From Actinernus sp. WN-2022 (Eukaryota > Cnidaria > Anthozoa > Actiniaria > Actinernidae): DNA of 64,000 nt. The DNA lies in contig JAOWCC010001634.1 in NCBI GenBank assembly GCA_030867875.1, positions 36,847,867-36,911,866 on the forward strand. Direction: 5' to 3'. The notes under the pieces were generated by a model. That model made no database searches. It was not told where the DNA came from and saw only the letters and a list, made by a program, of their open reading frames with translations. The position numbers and the translations under genes were made by a program. Below are positions 1 through 13,600 of the stretch, piece by piece (positions within the stretch are counted from its first letter, which is position 1; the number at the start of each line of letters is the position of its first letter).

Positions 1-1493
1 ATGAGGATGAAGGCTTTTACAAATACCTCTATGATTCATTAATAATTGATAAGGGTACAAGCCAATCATGTATGCTGAATGACACCTCATGATGGCCTCT
101 TTACACTCCAGTATGCACACTGATCAATAAAACATCAGTACATTTACATCAGTGATATAAAACTCGTGTTTTATTATTCAGTTTTATATCAGTGATCATG
201 ATATAAAGACACTGATGTTTTATCAATCTGTGCTTACTCCCAAACTGACAGTCTAAAGTGCAATGACCCGGGAAGTACAAACACAATGTCTCCGGAGTTG
301 TGATTCTGTACATGACAATAATCGAAAAAGAGTGAACTTAGATAATCAGGCGTAAGGCCGTTTTTAATTTTATTCTTCCAAATTGCTTTCCCGGATTTCC
401 TCTCTTCTTTGTTATAGTTTATGCCATCGTAGATCATTCAAAAGAATTATCTTTCTCTCCAAGCTCGGATGCTTCCGGAATCACTTAAATTTGAATTTTT
501 CCTGCTTAATAAGCTTTCTCAGATTGCAGCCTTGGTTTTCACATTGTTTTTGTGGTAAACAGTGATTAATTCTCATACAAGTCGAATTTAATTGGTAAAA
601 CATCTCACGTGTCGCATTGAGCTCTATCAAATTCCTAACCTGATTACTTTTTTTTATTAGTAACACGAAAAAAAAAAATTCATCTTTTTATGAATAGAGG
701 GCCACCCTTATTAACTTAAGTTAATGAGCTGTTATTGTTGTTACTATTATTATTATTCTTATTATTATACATTATTATTTTATAATAACCATTAACGTAA
801 TCATTCGATTTCGAGTGAAATAAAGGCTATTCCCTGCTAGTTTCAGGGTATACATTTTACATCAGAATCTTGCCAAATTATTAAGTTTTGAGATACTTTG
901 TGAAATGTGTAATTTGCACTGGTGTTAACTAATTGCACGTTTTGTACTCTTGTACGCTAAAACTGCACTGCGCTTAGCCAATCAGAATCGAGAATCAGAT
1001 TTGTTATTGAAAATACCACACTGTCTACTATAATAATATCTAAACAGGGTGCTCTCGTCACCGAAGTGTGTTTTTCAGAGAGGCCGTGTAAGAAAAAAGA
1101 AAACTAACTAGCTAAATGGAATAAGTTAGTTACAAATAGAATAATAGCTAAATGGAATAAGTTAGTTACAAATAGAATAATAGTTGTTCAGTATAAAACT
1201 AATGATTGAAGTCTTTAAGTTAAAAAGTACAATCGAGAAATAAACATTTACGCGTGTATGCTTAGAGTATGAAACGATTAATTATATAAATTGAGTTTGA
1301 GCTTGAAGAGTGATAACTGATGTTACAGATCGAACATTAAAATCTAGATTATTAAAGTCTTATGATGCCTGGTATACAAGTCAGTTTTGATTGCCCCAGT
1401 TTGTTTTAACCTTTGGAAGATGTAAGTTTGACTTATTTCTGGTATTGTCAGTAACCATGAATTTCACTATTATGTATCAATCTATCTCTTTAG
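1..1493. other. 5' flank or intron with a hairpin and a short tandem repeat
   Basis: I see no exon with support in this stretch. Bases 118-232 form an inverted repeat: 'gatcaataaaacatcagt' near 122 is answered by 'actgatgttttatcaat' near 211, which looks like a small foldback element. Bases 1109-1180 hold a 37-bp tandem duplication built on 'ctaaatggaataagttag'. The rest is AT-rich. It is probably an intron of the TSP1/VWA gene that follows, because the first recognisable exon at 1494 has a splice acceptor. Confidence 0.5.
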
Positions 1494-1652
1494 ACTGGAC
1501 TGACTGCAGTGCTACTGTCTGTGGAAAGGGTGTCATGTATAGACTTGTGCTCGCACGCGACACTCGTAAAGGCTGCCCTGCATACAACGTGAAGGTGAAA
1601 AAGACGGACCAAACAAAGCCTTGCAACGGACCCAAACCGTGTCCCCAAAATG
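1494..1652 (+). CDS. TSP1 exon 1 (divergent repeat)
   Basis: The acceptor is tctctttag|ac and the donor is aatg|gtacgc. The exon reads [13 protein letters not shown] and ends NGPKPCPQN, with six cysteines in TSP1-like spacing. It is more diverged than the other seven repeats and lacks the [10 protein letters not shown] block. It is phase 1-1, so it can be spliced directly to exon 2. Confidence 0.75.
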
Positions 1653-4600
1653 GTACGCATACTGCTCTTGTTTGATAAGAAGGTCGAAGGAACGTTATAC
1701 TATATCGGCTTCGGATGATTTGGAAAATTTCCACTAAAGGTTTATTTGGCTTCTTGTTTAAATCTAGCAACATAAAAACTCATCTGGAACAACTAATAGG
1801 ACCTTGGTTTAGGCAAATAACAGTAAATACGCTGTTCTCCAAATTTATAATTTTCCATTTTGCTTTATGCCATGAATGAGTTACCCTGGGTTCCAGAGAC
1901 TCAAAGAAATAAAAGGCGATGAGGCGAGTGGGGAGCTCGGGTGGCGCAGTGGTTAAGCGCTTCGCCTCTCACCTCTGTGGCCCAGGTTCGAATCCCGGAC
2001 GCGGCGCCATATGTGAGTTGAGTTCGTTGGTATCTCGCCCTTGCTCCGAGGGTTTTTCTCCGGGTTCTCCGGTTTTCCTCCCTCCGCAAAAATCAACACG
2101 CTAAATTCCAATTTGATCTGTGGATTAGCCGGGACCTGGCTTTGATCAGCCCCCATGGTTGTTTCAGGTCTCGTTAGAAATTCAGAGTTTTTCACAGTTT
2201 TTCAGAGAGGAGAGAAGGGGAGAGAGAAGAAAAAGAAGAGCCTCTGGTGTTATCCGTTGAGAATCTCACTCATGCGAACGTCAGGTTCAGAATTTGAACC
2301 TCGTCCCTGATTGGATAATCTACTCATTACCAGGCGCAACCGTGAGTGCTGGACGTAACGGTAAATTTCATTGGCTTGCCATGTACCAGTGACCCAGCCA
2401 GCACAACCGGTTTTAAGTGTTTTCTTGATTTGAAACTCAGCGCATGGAAGTGAGGTTCTCAAGGCTCTTCTTTCTTCTTTCTGTCTCCTCCCCCCTCCCC
2501 CCCCTCTCTCTCTCTCGCCTCTACGCCTTTTATTTATTCGAGTCACTGGAACCCAGGGTATGAAGATAAACTTAAATACTAATTTAAAGAGTCCTGACAC
2601 CGGGATTTTATTCTGATCTTTCTTCCAAAAAAGGTTGACAATCTTCATTGAATGGTTTTATATACTAGAGAAAGAGACAGAAAGATTGATCCAGAAAACA
2701 GTTCGAACTAACTCTGCGCCAGTTGATTTCTTGAATGTATATTAAGCAGTGGCGTAAAGATTTGTAACTATTACGATGATCGTAAAAATAAATAAAGTTA
2801 TAAATTCTTCCGGGCTTGATAATGAATACTACATTTACAGGAGGTTGGTCTGAATACTCTGCTTGGTCAGATTGCTCAAAGAGCTGTGGTGGTGGAGCCA
2901 AGGCAAGAACTCGTACGTGCACAAACCCACCACCAGCTCACGGAGGAACGAACTGTGCTGGTCCTTCTAAGCAAACACAGGCATGTGGTACCCAAACTTG
3001 CCCAGGTAACAACATACTCTAAAACCTCGCATTCCAGTATCTAAAATAAATGTCAAGTTGTATTAATAAATCCATTTAACTGTATCTACTTCATCAGTGT
3101 CTATTTTTTTTCATTTTTAGTTAACTCTTGCATTTCTCCAGCGAAATTCTTCGGCAATAAATGAAACATATTCACGGAACACATTACTTCAAAGAATTGT
3201 TGTGAATTGTTTATATATATATGTGGTGAAACACTTTTTCCCAACTCTTTGAAATTTTACAAGACTTTCAACAGCCAGTAAATGATACTTTAATGTTAAA
3301 ATAAAACAGTGTTCAATTCAAATTTAAAAGAAGTTGCTGCAACATGTTGCAAGTTTTTGAATTACCTTCAAATACCTGCAACATTGTTGCCTGAATTTTG
3401 TTGGAGTTACTTCGTGTAACACCTTCGCCGTTAACTTTTCGCGCAACATCGTGTCAGAAACGTATTCGCTACGCCCACGGAAACGAGGCTACAAAGACTC
3501 CACTCGTCCGCCATGTTTGTAAACGAGATTTCGGAGTAGGAACCTAGGTGCTAGCTAGATGTTGCGCTAAAAAAACACTGATGCCTAAAAAATACTGAAC
3601 CCCGATCCTGACTGCACCCACATTAAACTTAAATCCTGACCCTGATCTGCTCAAATCAGGTCAAAACCCTGACCCTACCTACCCAAACTGAGCTCAAAAG
3701 CCTGACCCACCCCCGCGGAACATACATAATACGTCACAATCAGGATTTTTTCCATTGTCCGTACTCGTATTGATCATAGAAATGACGCCATAAAATGTCC
3801 AAAACTTTGCCGTGCTCGCTGCGCTCGTTGTTTCACTTGAGTTTTGAACATTTTATGACGTCATTTCTATGATCAATACGAGTACAGAAAATGGAAAAAT
3901 GTATGCGATTTGTTAAATAGACGTTTTAATCCAAAATCAAAAGGAGGCATTTCCCATTATTTCTCAATGCTCATCATTTAAACCACAAGTACAACATTGA
4001 TACTTTAAAAAATCTTTATCTGTAACAGCAATTTTTTATAATAAATTATGCCTCCTTTCGCGTCAAGTAATTAGCATTTTGGAATATTGAACCTCTAACT
4101 CATTGGTACGGCATTCAAATAAAGAAATATTGTATCATTCTACTTATATTCACTTGATGTAGAATTGATATTTGAAATAACAAATACGGTTCCTAGGCAC
4201 TTTAAGAAACAATTCGTGGAAAAACTAGGCACAATTCTATTGGTCAACGCAATTTACTTTCCCCACGTTAGAGCCGATGGGCCTTTTGCAGGAATGCAAT
4301 CACGTGGTTGTGTCCCTGGTTGTGCTGAGTGGCAAACAAATCTTAATTCATATATTTATAGCCACTTGTACGAGATCGGTAGTGTTAGTAGCAAAACCTG
4401 TTTGTAAATGCTATTTTCCACCTCCAATCGATTGTCGATCTTTCTAAAACAGCGTTTCTAAAGATAGCTTGCTATCCAGCATCCATGGCAACGCCTTTCC
4501 CATGGGGATTACGAGCTGAATTCATTCGTTAACGAAGTATTATATCAACTCGTGACTGTTTCCTGCAAAATGCCTATTTTCTGTCTTTCATACTGACAAC

Positions 4601-7600
4601 TCATCAATCCCTAGATGATAAATTTCTGAAATTAAATCCACTGAAACTGTATTTTAAAACTACTTTGCTTTTGTGTGAAAACATATCATCCAATCAGAAG
4701 AGTCCAAAACAATAACCAAGAAAGCTTTCAATTTTAAAATGTTCCCCACGTTCAATTTTCGTCATATTTAAAGTTATGAGACTTTCACTAGTTGCAATAG
4801 CGTGTACATTTAGCGTGTACATTTGGTGTCCCAATTCAGATCATGTGACAGCTCTCCAGAGGATTCAGTACTTTGTTTTCCAATTAGAGAAATTTGTACA
4901 TTTCATCTTAGGATACAGAAAAACAAGAAAACATTACTCAAGGGAAAAGTCAGGTGACCTGAATTGGGACAACAAATGTACAAGCTAAATAGGTATATTT
5001 AAATCTGTTTAAAAAACTAAGAAAATGATATTCTTCTTCAAGTGTTGATAGATTTTTATGTTTAAGCCAATGAGGTCGACAATTGAAACAATACCACAAT
5101 TAGCACTTTTTACAATCCATGCATTAGAAATGCCTACCTCTTGCACATCGTCACATTTGACTTATTAATGGCCACTGAAAAATCTGGTATTGACTTTACA
5201 TATGTTTCGTTATATACCCTCCGTCCTAACCTGCAAAGCTAGATACACTTCAATTTCGGTTTAATTACATATTTGAAAGAATACCTTTTCAATAAAGCTT
5301 CTCTTGTCCTAGTGAATGGAGGTTGGTCTGCATACTCGGCCTGGTCAACGTGCTCCAAGAGGTGTGGTGGTGGAACCAAGTCAAGAACTCGTACGTGCAC
5401 AAACCCACCACCGGCTCACGGAGGAGCGACGTGTGCTGGTGCCGCTAAGCAAACACAACCCTGTGGTACCCAACCTTGCTCAGGTAACAACTCTAAAACC
5501 TTATTCCTGTTTAACATATTTATCAAATAGATATATGAGTTACTTATTGGATAAATTACTTGTCGATATGTTGGAATATTTAACATTCAAAAAGCCACTT
5601 TGATTTTTTTAAATATAAAATTTCGTCCCTTAAAACAGTGAATGGAGGTTGGTCTGATTACTCGGCCTGGTCAACGTGCTCCAAGAAGTGTGGTGGTGGA
5701 ACCAAGTCAAGAACTCGTACGTGCACAAACCCACCACCAGCTCACGGAGGAGCAAACTGTGCTGGTGCTGCTAAGCAAACACAACCCTGTGGTACCCAAT
5801 CTTGCTCAGGTAACAATTCTAAGACCACTTATTCCTGTTGGGAAAAAAGGGGTTATTAGAATGAAAGAACCATTTCTTCATTACTGAACACCGCTTTTAG
5901 TTTCCAAATATTCTTATTGTTATTGCTTAAACGTTTATTTAAATAAAGAGAAACATTAGCAATAATTGGGATAATGCGTGAATTACTGCTTTATTTGAAT
6001 GCCATTTACCAGTCCTCTTTTTAAGGTGATGTTACACGAGACGATTTTTAACGGCGATTTTCGTGAAAAGTCAACGACGTGTAATATGGCGCGCTGGACG
6101 ATTTTTAATGCAATCTTTGTTGCTGCAACATGTTGCAAGTTTTTGAATTACCTTCAAATACGTTACCTGCAACATTGTTGCCTGAATTTTGTTGGAGTTG
6201 CTACGTGTAACACCTTCGCCGTTAACTTTTCGCGCAATATAGTCTCAGAAACGTATTCGCTACGCCCACGGAAACGAAGCTACAAAGACTCCACTCGTCC
6301 GCCATGTTTGTAAACGAGATTTCGGAGTAGGAGCCTAGGTGCTAGCTAGATGTTGCGCTAAAAAACCCTGATGCCTAAAAAATACTGAACCCCGATCCTG
6401 ACTGCACCCACATTAAACTTAAATCCTGACCCTGATCTGCTCAAATCAGGTCAAAACCCTGACCCTACCTGCCCAAACTGAGCTCAAAACCCTGACTCAG
6501 CCCCGCGACACATACATAATACGTCACAAACAGGAGTTTTTCCATTGTCCGTACTCGTATTGATCATAGAAATGACCCAATAAAATGTCCAAAACTTTGC
6601 CGTGCTCGCTGCGCTCGTTGTTTCACTTAAGTTTGAACATTTTATGACGTCATTTCTATTATCAATACGAGTACAGAAAATGGAAAAAATGTATGCGATT
6701 TGTTAAATAGACGTTTTAATCCAAAATCAAAAGGAGGCATTTCCCATTATTTCTCAATGCTCATCATTTAAACCACAAGTACAGCATTGATTCTTTAAAA
6801 AATATTTATCTGTAACAGCAATTTTTTATAATAAATTATGCCTCCTTTCGCGTCAAGTAATTAGCATTTTGGAATATTGAACCTCTAACTCATTGGTATG
6901 GCATTCAAATAAAGAAATATTGTATCATTCTACTTATATTCACTTGATGTAGAATTGATATTTGAAATAACAAATACGGTTCCTAGGCACTTTAAGAAAC
7001 AATTCGTGGAAAAACTAGGCACAATTCTATTGGTCAACGCAATTTACTTTCCCCACGTTAGAATGGGCCTTTTGCAGGAATGCAATCACGTGGTTGTGTC
7101 CCTGGTTGTGCTGAGTGGCAAACCAATCTTAATTCATATATTTATAGCCACTTGTACGAGATCGGTAGTGTTAGTAGCAAAACCTGTTTGTAAATGCTAT
7201 TTTCCACCTCCAATCGATTGTCGATCTTTCTAAAACAGCGTTTCTAAAGATAGCTTGCTATCCAGCATCCATGGCAACGCCTTTTCCATGGGGATTACGA
7301 GCCCAATTCATTCGTTAACGAAGTATTATATCAACACGTGACTGTTTCCTGCAAAATGCCTATTTTCTGTCTTTCATACTGACAACTCATCAATCCCCAG
7401 ATGATAAATTTCTGAAATTAAATCCACTGAAACTGTATTTTAAAACTACTTTGCTTTTGTGTGAAAACATATCATCCAATCAGAAGAATCCAAAACAATA
7501 ACCAAGAAAGCTTTCAATTTTAAAATGTTCCCCACGTTCAATTTTCGTCATATTTAAAGTTATGAGACTTTCACTAGTTGCAATAACGTGTACATTTAGC

Positions 7601-10600
7601 GTGTACATTTGTTGTCCCAATTCAGATCATGTGACAGCTCTCCAGAGGATTCAGTACTTTGTTTTCCAATTAGAGAAATTTGTACATTTCATCTTAGGAT
7701 ACAGAAAAACAAGAAAACATTACTCAAGGGAAAAGTCAGATGACTTGAATTGGGACAACAAATGTACAAGCTAAATAGGTATATTTAAATCTGTTTAAAA
7801 AACTAAGAAAATGATATTCTTCTCCAAGTGTTGATAGATTTTTATGTTTAAGCCAATGAGGTCGACAATTGAAACAATACCACAATTAGCACTTTTTACA
7901 TTCCATGCATTAGAAATGCCTACCTCTTGCACATCGTCACATTTGACTTATTAATGCCACTGAAAAGTCTGGTATTGACTTTACATATGTTTCGTTATAT
8001 ACCCTCCGTCCTGACCTGCAAAGCTAGATACACTTCAATTTCGGGTTAATTACATATTTGAAAGAATACCTTTTCAATAAAGCTTCTCTTGTCCTAGTGA
8101 ATGGAGGTTGGTCTGCATACTCGGCCTGGTCAACGTGCTCCAAGAGGTGTGGTGGTGGAACCAAGTCAAGAACTCGTACGTGCACAAACCCACCACCGGC
8201 TCACGGAGGAGCGACGTGTGCTGGTGCTGCTAAGCAAACACAACCCTGTGGTACCGAACCTTGCTCAGGTAACAACTCTAAAACCTTATTCCTGTTTAAC
8301 ATATTTAGCAAATAGATATATGAGTTACTTATTGGATAAATTACTTGTCGATATGTTGGAATATTTAACATTCAAAAAGCCACTTTGATTTTTTTAATTA
8401 TAAATTTTCGTCCCTTAAAACAGTGAATGGAGGTTGGTCTGATTACTCGGCCTGGTCAACGTGCTCCAAGAAGTGTGGTGGTGGAACCAAGTCAAGAACT
8501 CGTACGTGCACAAACCCACCACCGGCTCACGGAGGAGCGAACTGTGCTGGTGCTGCTAAGCAAACACAACCCTGTGGTACCCAATCTTGCTCAGGTAACA
8601 ATTCTAAGACCACTTATATATTCCTGTTGGGGAAAAAAGGGTTATAGAGGTTTTGCACCACCACGTGATGGCAGCCATGTTGGTGGCCAGAACAATGAGA
8701 TTTGTTGAATCATGTGAAAAATTAAATCTCAAAGGAATAACATTCTATTGTTCTGGCCACCAACATGGTTGCCATCACGTGGTGGTGCAAAACCTCTATT
8801 AGAATGAAAGAACCATTTCTTCATTACTGAACACCGCTTTTAATTTCCAATTATTCTTATTGTTATTGCTTAAACGTTTATTTAAATAAAGAGAAACATT
8901 AGCAATAATTGGGATAATGCGTGAAATACTGCTTTATTTGAATGGCGCGCTGGACGATTTTTAATGCATTCTTTGTTGCTGCAACATGTTGCAAGTTTTT
9001 GAATTACCTTCAAATACGTGCAACATTGTTGCCTGAATTTTGTTGGAGTTGCTTCGTGTAACATGACCGCCGTGTGACAAAAGCCCATGATTATCAAGGT
9101 TTAAATTTCTCTGTTATTCACTGATGAAATAATATTAAAACAATTTATTAATATTCACTTCAGTCCCAGTGACTATTGGTGAATATTTATCTCGACTTCA
9201 TCTCGGTAAATATTCACGAATAGCCACTTCGACTTCAGTGAACAATTGTAACAAAATAGTGCACTTTCGAGGTCTTTATAAACGTTATAGGACATAGGAA
9301 AAGCATCTTATGTTTGTTATATAATGTCAAATTCGATCTACGCGGAAAGAAATGATCGCGAGTGCAGTATTCGGAAAATCAAGAACGCTGAGCAGCCAAT
9401 CAAATCGCGCGTTCTTAGGATGCTCCCGTGATTTTATTATAAAGATAAATCAAAAACTACATGTAGATTAAATTAACATCCTCAATTTAGAACATGGTCA
9501 CACCCACTCGACCAATCAGCGTTCCCCATTTCAGCTGTCTATATCCCATAGTTAGTAATTAGTATTCTCTATATAGAGAATACTAATAAAGCTATGAAAC
9601 AATAGAAAACAATAGCCTTATTAGTATTCCCTATATAGAGAATACTAATTACTCCCCTAGTCTAGACTCTGTATATTATTTCAAAATGTTCAGAGTTTCT
9701 TACAGTAGTTGCCAATAATTTCAGAAAAAAATGTCTCGTGGATGCCAAATTCTAAGACGGTTAGATAATGAACACTCGAGTTCTATGCGATTTATAGTGC
9801 CTCGCATTTTATATAGAAAACCACTCGTGCTAGCGCGCTCGTGGTTTTCTATCTAAATGCTCGACACTATAAATCACATAGAATTCTCGTGCCATTATCT
9901 AACCCTTACTTAGCAAACAATTAAGTAATGATCCGTTTAAAAAGTACGATAAAATCCATTGTTCTGCGGCATTGAGCTTCCCTCACATGGGATTTATTTT
10001 GTGTTTTATACTACGAAAACACTGGGTGATAATTATGAATATTCTAAAATTAATTTAGTAAAAAAGTCTTTGTTATGAAGAAATTCTCTTCCAACCAATA
10101 GGAACAGCCAAAAACAATAGCTACGATACAGGCACGAAAATACGACTTGCTTTATAAACGACATTTGGAGGAGCAGTTATAGAATACCCCGCCATTTGGG
10201 TCATTAATAATTCATTTTCTCAAATTTTCATACTAATCTTCTAAAAACCTAAACGGCGAAAGGTAATATAACTCGCGCGGTCAAACACGAAAAAGAGGCC
10301 GGTAGGTCCTCTGGAATGTTGAAGTTGAAATACTAGCAGGAGGTGTGAAACGTGTCGAACATGATTGTAACTTTAATAGTTGAAAAATGTTTCTTTATAG
10401 TACAACCAGCCAGGCGCATATCAAATTAACGGCATTGTTTCACTGAACATTCGTTGAGTGCATTTCACAATCTCCCCCGGCGCTTCAATTTCAACATTCC
10501 AGAAGACCTACCGGCCTCGTTGACATGCTAGTTACCAGGACTTATGCATAGGGTCTATATTCAGTCTAAATTAAGTAAAACTTATAGCAAGAAACTGATT

Positions 10601-13600
10601 ATCCTAGTGAATGGAGGTTGGTCTGCATACTCGGCCTGGTCAGCGTGCTCCAAGAGGTGTGGTGGTGGAACCAAGTCAAGAACTCGTACGTGCACAAACC
10701 CACCACCGGCTCACGGAGGAGCAAACTGTGCTGGTGTTGCTAAGGAAACACAACCCTGTGGAACCCAACCTTGCCCAGGTAACAACTCTAAAACCTCTTA
10801 TTCCTGTTGAAACATATTTATCAAATAGATATATGAGCTGCTTATTGGATTAATTGGAGGTTTGTTTGTAACATTTCGTCCCTTAAAACAGTGAATGGTG
10901 GTTGGTCAAGCTTCTCTGCATGGTCTACATGCACCAAGAGTTGTGGTGGTGGAGAGAAACAGCGAACACGAACTTGTACTAACCCACCTCCTGCTCACGG
11001 TGGAGCCAACTGTGCCGGCAATGCTAAGGAAACTGCAGCCTGCAGCACCAACAAATGCCCGCCAAGTAGGTAGACACACCGCCGTCCGGTAGAGTTCCTA
11101 TGAACATGAAAAGCTAACTACTATAGGTCGTGTGTTGAACCACAGGGAGCAGAATAGTAACATTTGTTTTGTTGTAGTATTAACGCTGTTCTGTAACTTA
11201 TGAGCGCCCGCTGTACGAAGCTAGCACGAGGCCGTCCGTTGCCCAGACAAAAACTTGTTTTTCTCGGAACTTCATGCTACGCGCGCGCAGTCAGCATGGC
11301 TTAGAGCGGGCGCTAATAGTACCGTACAGCGGTAATAGTACAACAATACAATTGGCAAGAACTTTTAAAGAGAACATTAACCAACCGTCATGCCCTGCGC
11401 GCTATGGCCTATGCACGAGTTTTCTTTCTGAATCTTTTGAAAATCGTTACAATCCTGTTCTTTTGTCTGTTTCAATTTGAATCTGTTTTTAGAAAGTTTC
11501 ACGAAGCGAAAATAAACAAAAGGCCGTTAAGCCTCACGGTTGGGCCATACTCTTTAAAAGGAGCGATAATTAGCGCCGGGTGGTTCCTTTTAAATTCCCG
11601 CCGTCTTGTTTTGTGGTGCACGTTTGTGGTGCATGTTACTGCTCCTTGTGGTTGAACTGACAAGTTTGTATGTGATGTTTATATAATAACCCAGAGGAAA
11701 CGCGCGCGCTGATTGGCTGAAAACCATGTTTGTATGAGCGTCATGGCACGCGATTGTGAATTAAATAAAAGTGGCAAACGAGAAGGAAGAATGTCTGCCA
11801 GAATGACCAAACGTTGCCTTTCACAGTATGACTTTTATCAGCTCCAAAATCAAGCTTTTTTATCATTAATATCGATTCTATATCAAGTGAATAGTTGATT
11901 TGAGTGTAGCGTCTATGAGTTATAGAGGTTTATATTTCCAATATGCTAATGATGTGACGTAAATTTGACGTGAATTCGGAAATTTAGTTTAATTTTTTTT
12001 CCTTGTGAATGAAACCTTTTCTGATTTTGACAAAATATTTGGTAAAATCAGATATAACAGATGTTTACAAAAGGTCAGATATTTCTACCAGCATGTTTTT
12101 GTATAATAAATGGACCGGTTTTACGTCACCGGCTTGAATATATTATAAATATAAACCTCTCTTTCTCACAGACACAACATTCAAATCGAGATATTTTCTA
12201 CTATTCAACTATTCATTTGATGTAGAATCGATATTAGTGATAAAAATGTTTCACCTTTTATACACTTTTTAACTTTTTGTCTTTTTACCTAAATGATTGA
12301 TCTCCGCGAATCCGACAGTTTTGTCGGTGACGAAGTCGCGAAATAATAAGGCCAATCATTCAGCCTGCTTGGTCCGTAACATTTTATGAACAAGAGAGTG
12401 GGTAGCATGCTAGTTGCTGTATCAATCACAAGGATCGTGGAGATCAATCGGACTAAACTTGAAATGAATGATTGCAGGTGAAAGGAAAAACTGGACTTCA
12501 GGATTCTCGATAGTGTTAATAGATTACAGCTGTATTAAGCTGAATGGAGGAAGGATCTGGGAAATAGCCCCAGCCTAGGCCGAAGTGGCCTCGTGCTTTC
12601 AGCTGTTCTCTGTGTTTGGATTCCCTGGTAAAACACTTGCTCTCGTTTTTCGATCTATTACATCATAATTTGAAACTCCTTGTTTTTAATTCAAGAGCCA
12701 TGCAGCCCTGAAGACATCGTAAACTCTGTGGTAAATGTTCTACCAAAAGGAAGCGTTGTTATCAACAATAGGTTGCTGGATGCCGCCATTCAAGTTGTCA
12801 AGGGTAAGCCTTCAACGTTATTTAGCCTTCAACGTCTTTGCAGTATACGATAAACATTACATAATGTATATACACTGCACTGCCAATCAAAGGAACCGGA
12901 TTACATTTCATCTCAAATAGAAGATTAGAAATAGCATTCTAGGGGATATAAGTACAAAGCCCCAGTAAAAACGAGCATGAGAGCGCACGAGAGACGAGAG
13001 TTTAAGCATATTAATAATTCATTTTGTCAAATTTTCATACAAACCTTCTAAAACCTAACCCCCAAATAAAGAAAAAACCTAACCATTTAAAATCCCAAAT
13101 CATTCATAGAACGAGTCTAAATGCACCTTATTTAGCGAAGTTTTCAAGAGTTCAAACTCTCACTCAAAATCTTATCGACTCTCATAATCGTTTGACCGAG
13201 CAAACTCTCATTCAACTCTCATGCCTTAACTCTCATTCTCGTGAATGACGTGTTATGCTTTAGGATGCTGTTTTCATAAAAGATAGTATATTAGTACCCT
13301 GGGACTGGTTCCTTGGCGCTTAACTTTCGCGAAGGGAGGCAGTAGAACTTCTGGTACCCAGGGTAGTATATTAGTTACTTGGAGCAGATCCATGTAGAAT
13401 TATGTGAGAGGGGGTTCGGAAAGGAAGTTCGATCACAGGTAGCCCAAGCTAATGATTTTTACAAGGAATGTATGGGAGTTTTAGAAAAAAATCTAAAACT
13501 GTACTAACATGATCTGTGTGTTGTGAAGTTGGTCCTCTTCATCAATGCTCAGATATACTAAGGCATGGGTCAAGGACTATCACACTCCTAATAAGTATAG

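Larger units (their letters stand above)
3333..6118 (+). repeat. Tandem segmental duplication, unit 1 (contains TSP1 exons 3 and 4)
   Basis: Almost the whole stretch recurs 2,786 bp downstream with only scattered differences. Both units start with 'gttgctgcaacatgttgcaag' (3333 and 6119), and the same word appears a third time at 8975, at the far end of unit 2. That arrangement is expected from unequal crossing-over. Apart from the two exons I see only non-coding sequence, including a palindrome at 3749-3898. The 70-85 residue ORFs near 4165 and 4776 lie inside the repeat and have no recognisable domain. Confidence 0.85.
6119..8974 (+). repeat. Tandem segmental duplication, unit 2 (contains TSP1 exons 5 and 6)
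   Basis: This is a near-identical copy of 3333-6118. Differences visible by eye are point changes, a short deletion near 7063, a 154-bp MITE at 8645-8798, and a loss of about 90 bp near 8945. Flanking and internal non-coding sequence matches unit 1, including the palindrome at about 6537-6690. Outside exons 5 and 6 no coding sequence is supported. Confidence 0.85.
8975..10607. other. Intron 6 with several hairpin repeats
   Basis: No coding sequence is supported here. Bases 8975-9065 are the third copy of the duplication border. Inverted repeats lie at about 9168-9230 (gtgaatattt/aaatattcac), 9553-9652 (two small hairpins on attagtattc/gaatactaat), 9757-9905 and 10,301-10,522. The remainder is AT-rich intron. 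Confidence 0.6.

Noticed and set aside
1931..2005. Functional tRNA gene
   Set aside because: A and B boxes are present but the acceptor stem does not close well and a SINE body follows directly.
4165..4988. Duplicated 70-92 residue ORFs between TSP1 exons (also near 6955 and 7562)
   Set aside because: They occur in intron sequence that was duplicated as a block; one changes frame between copies, and none shows a domain.
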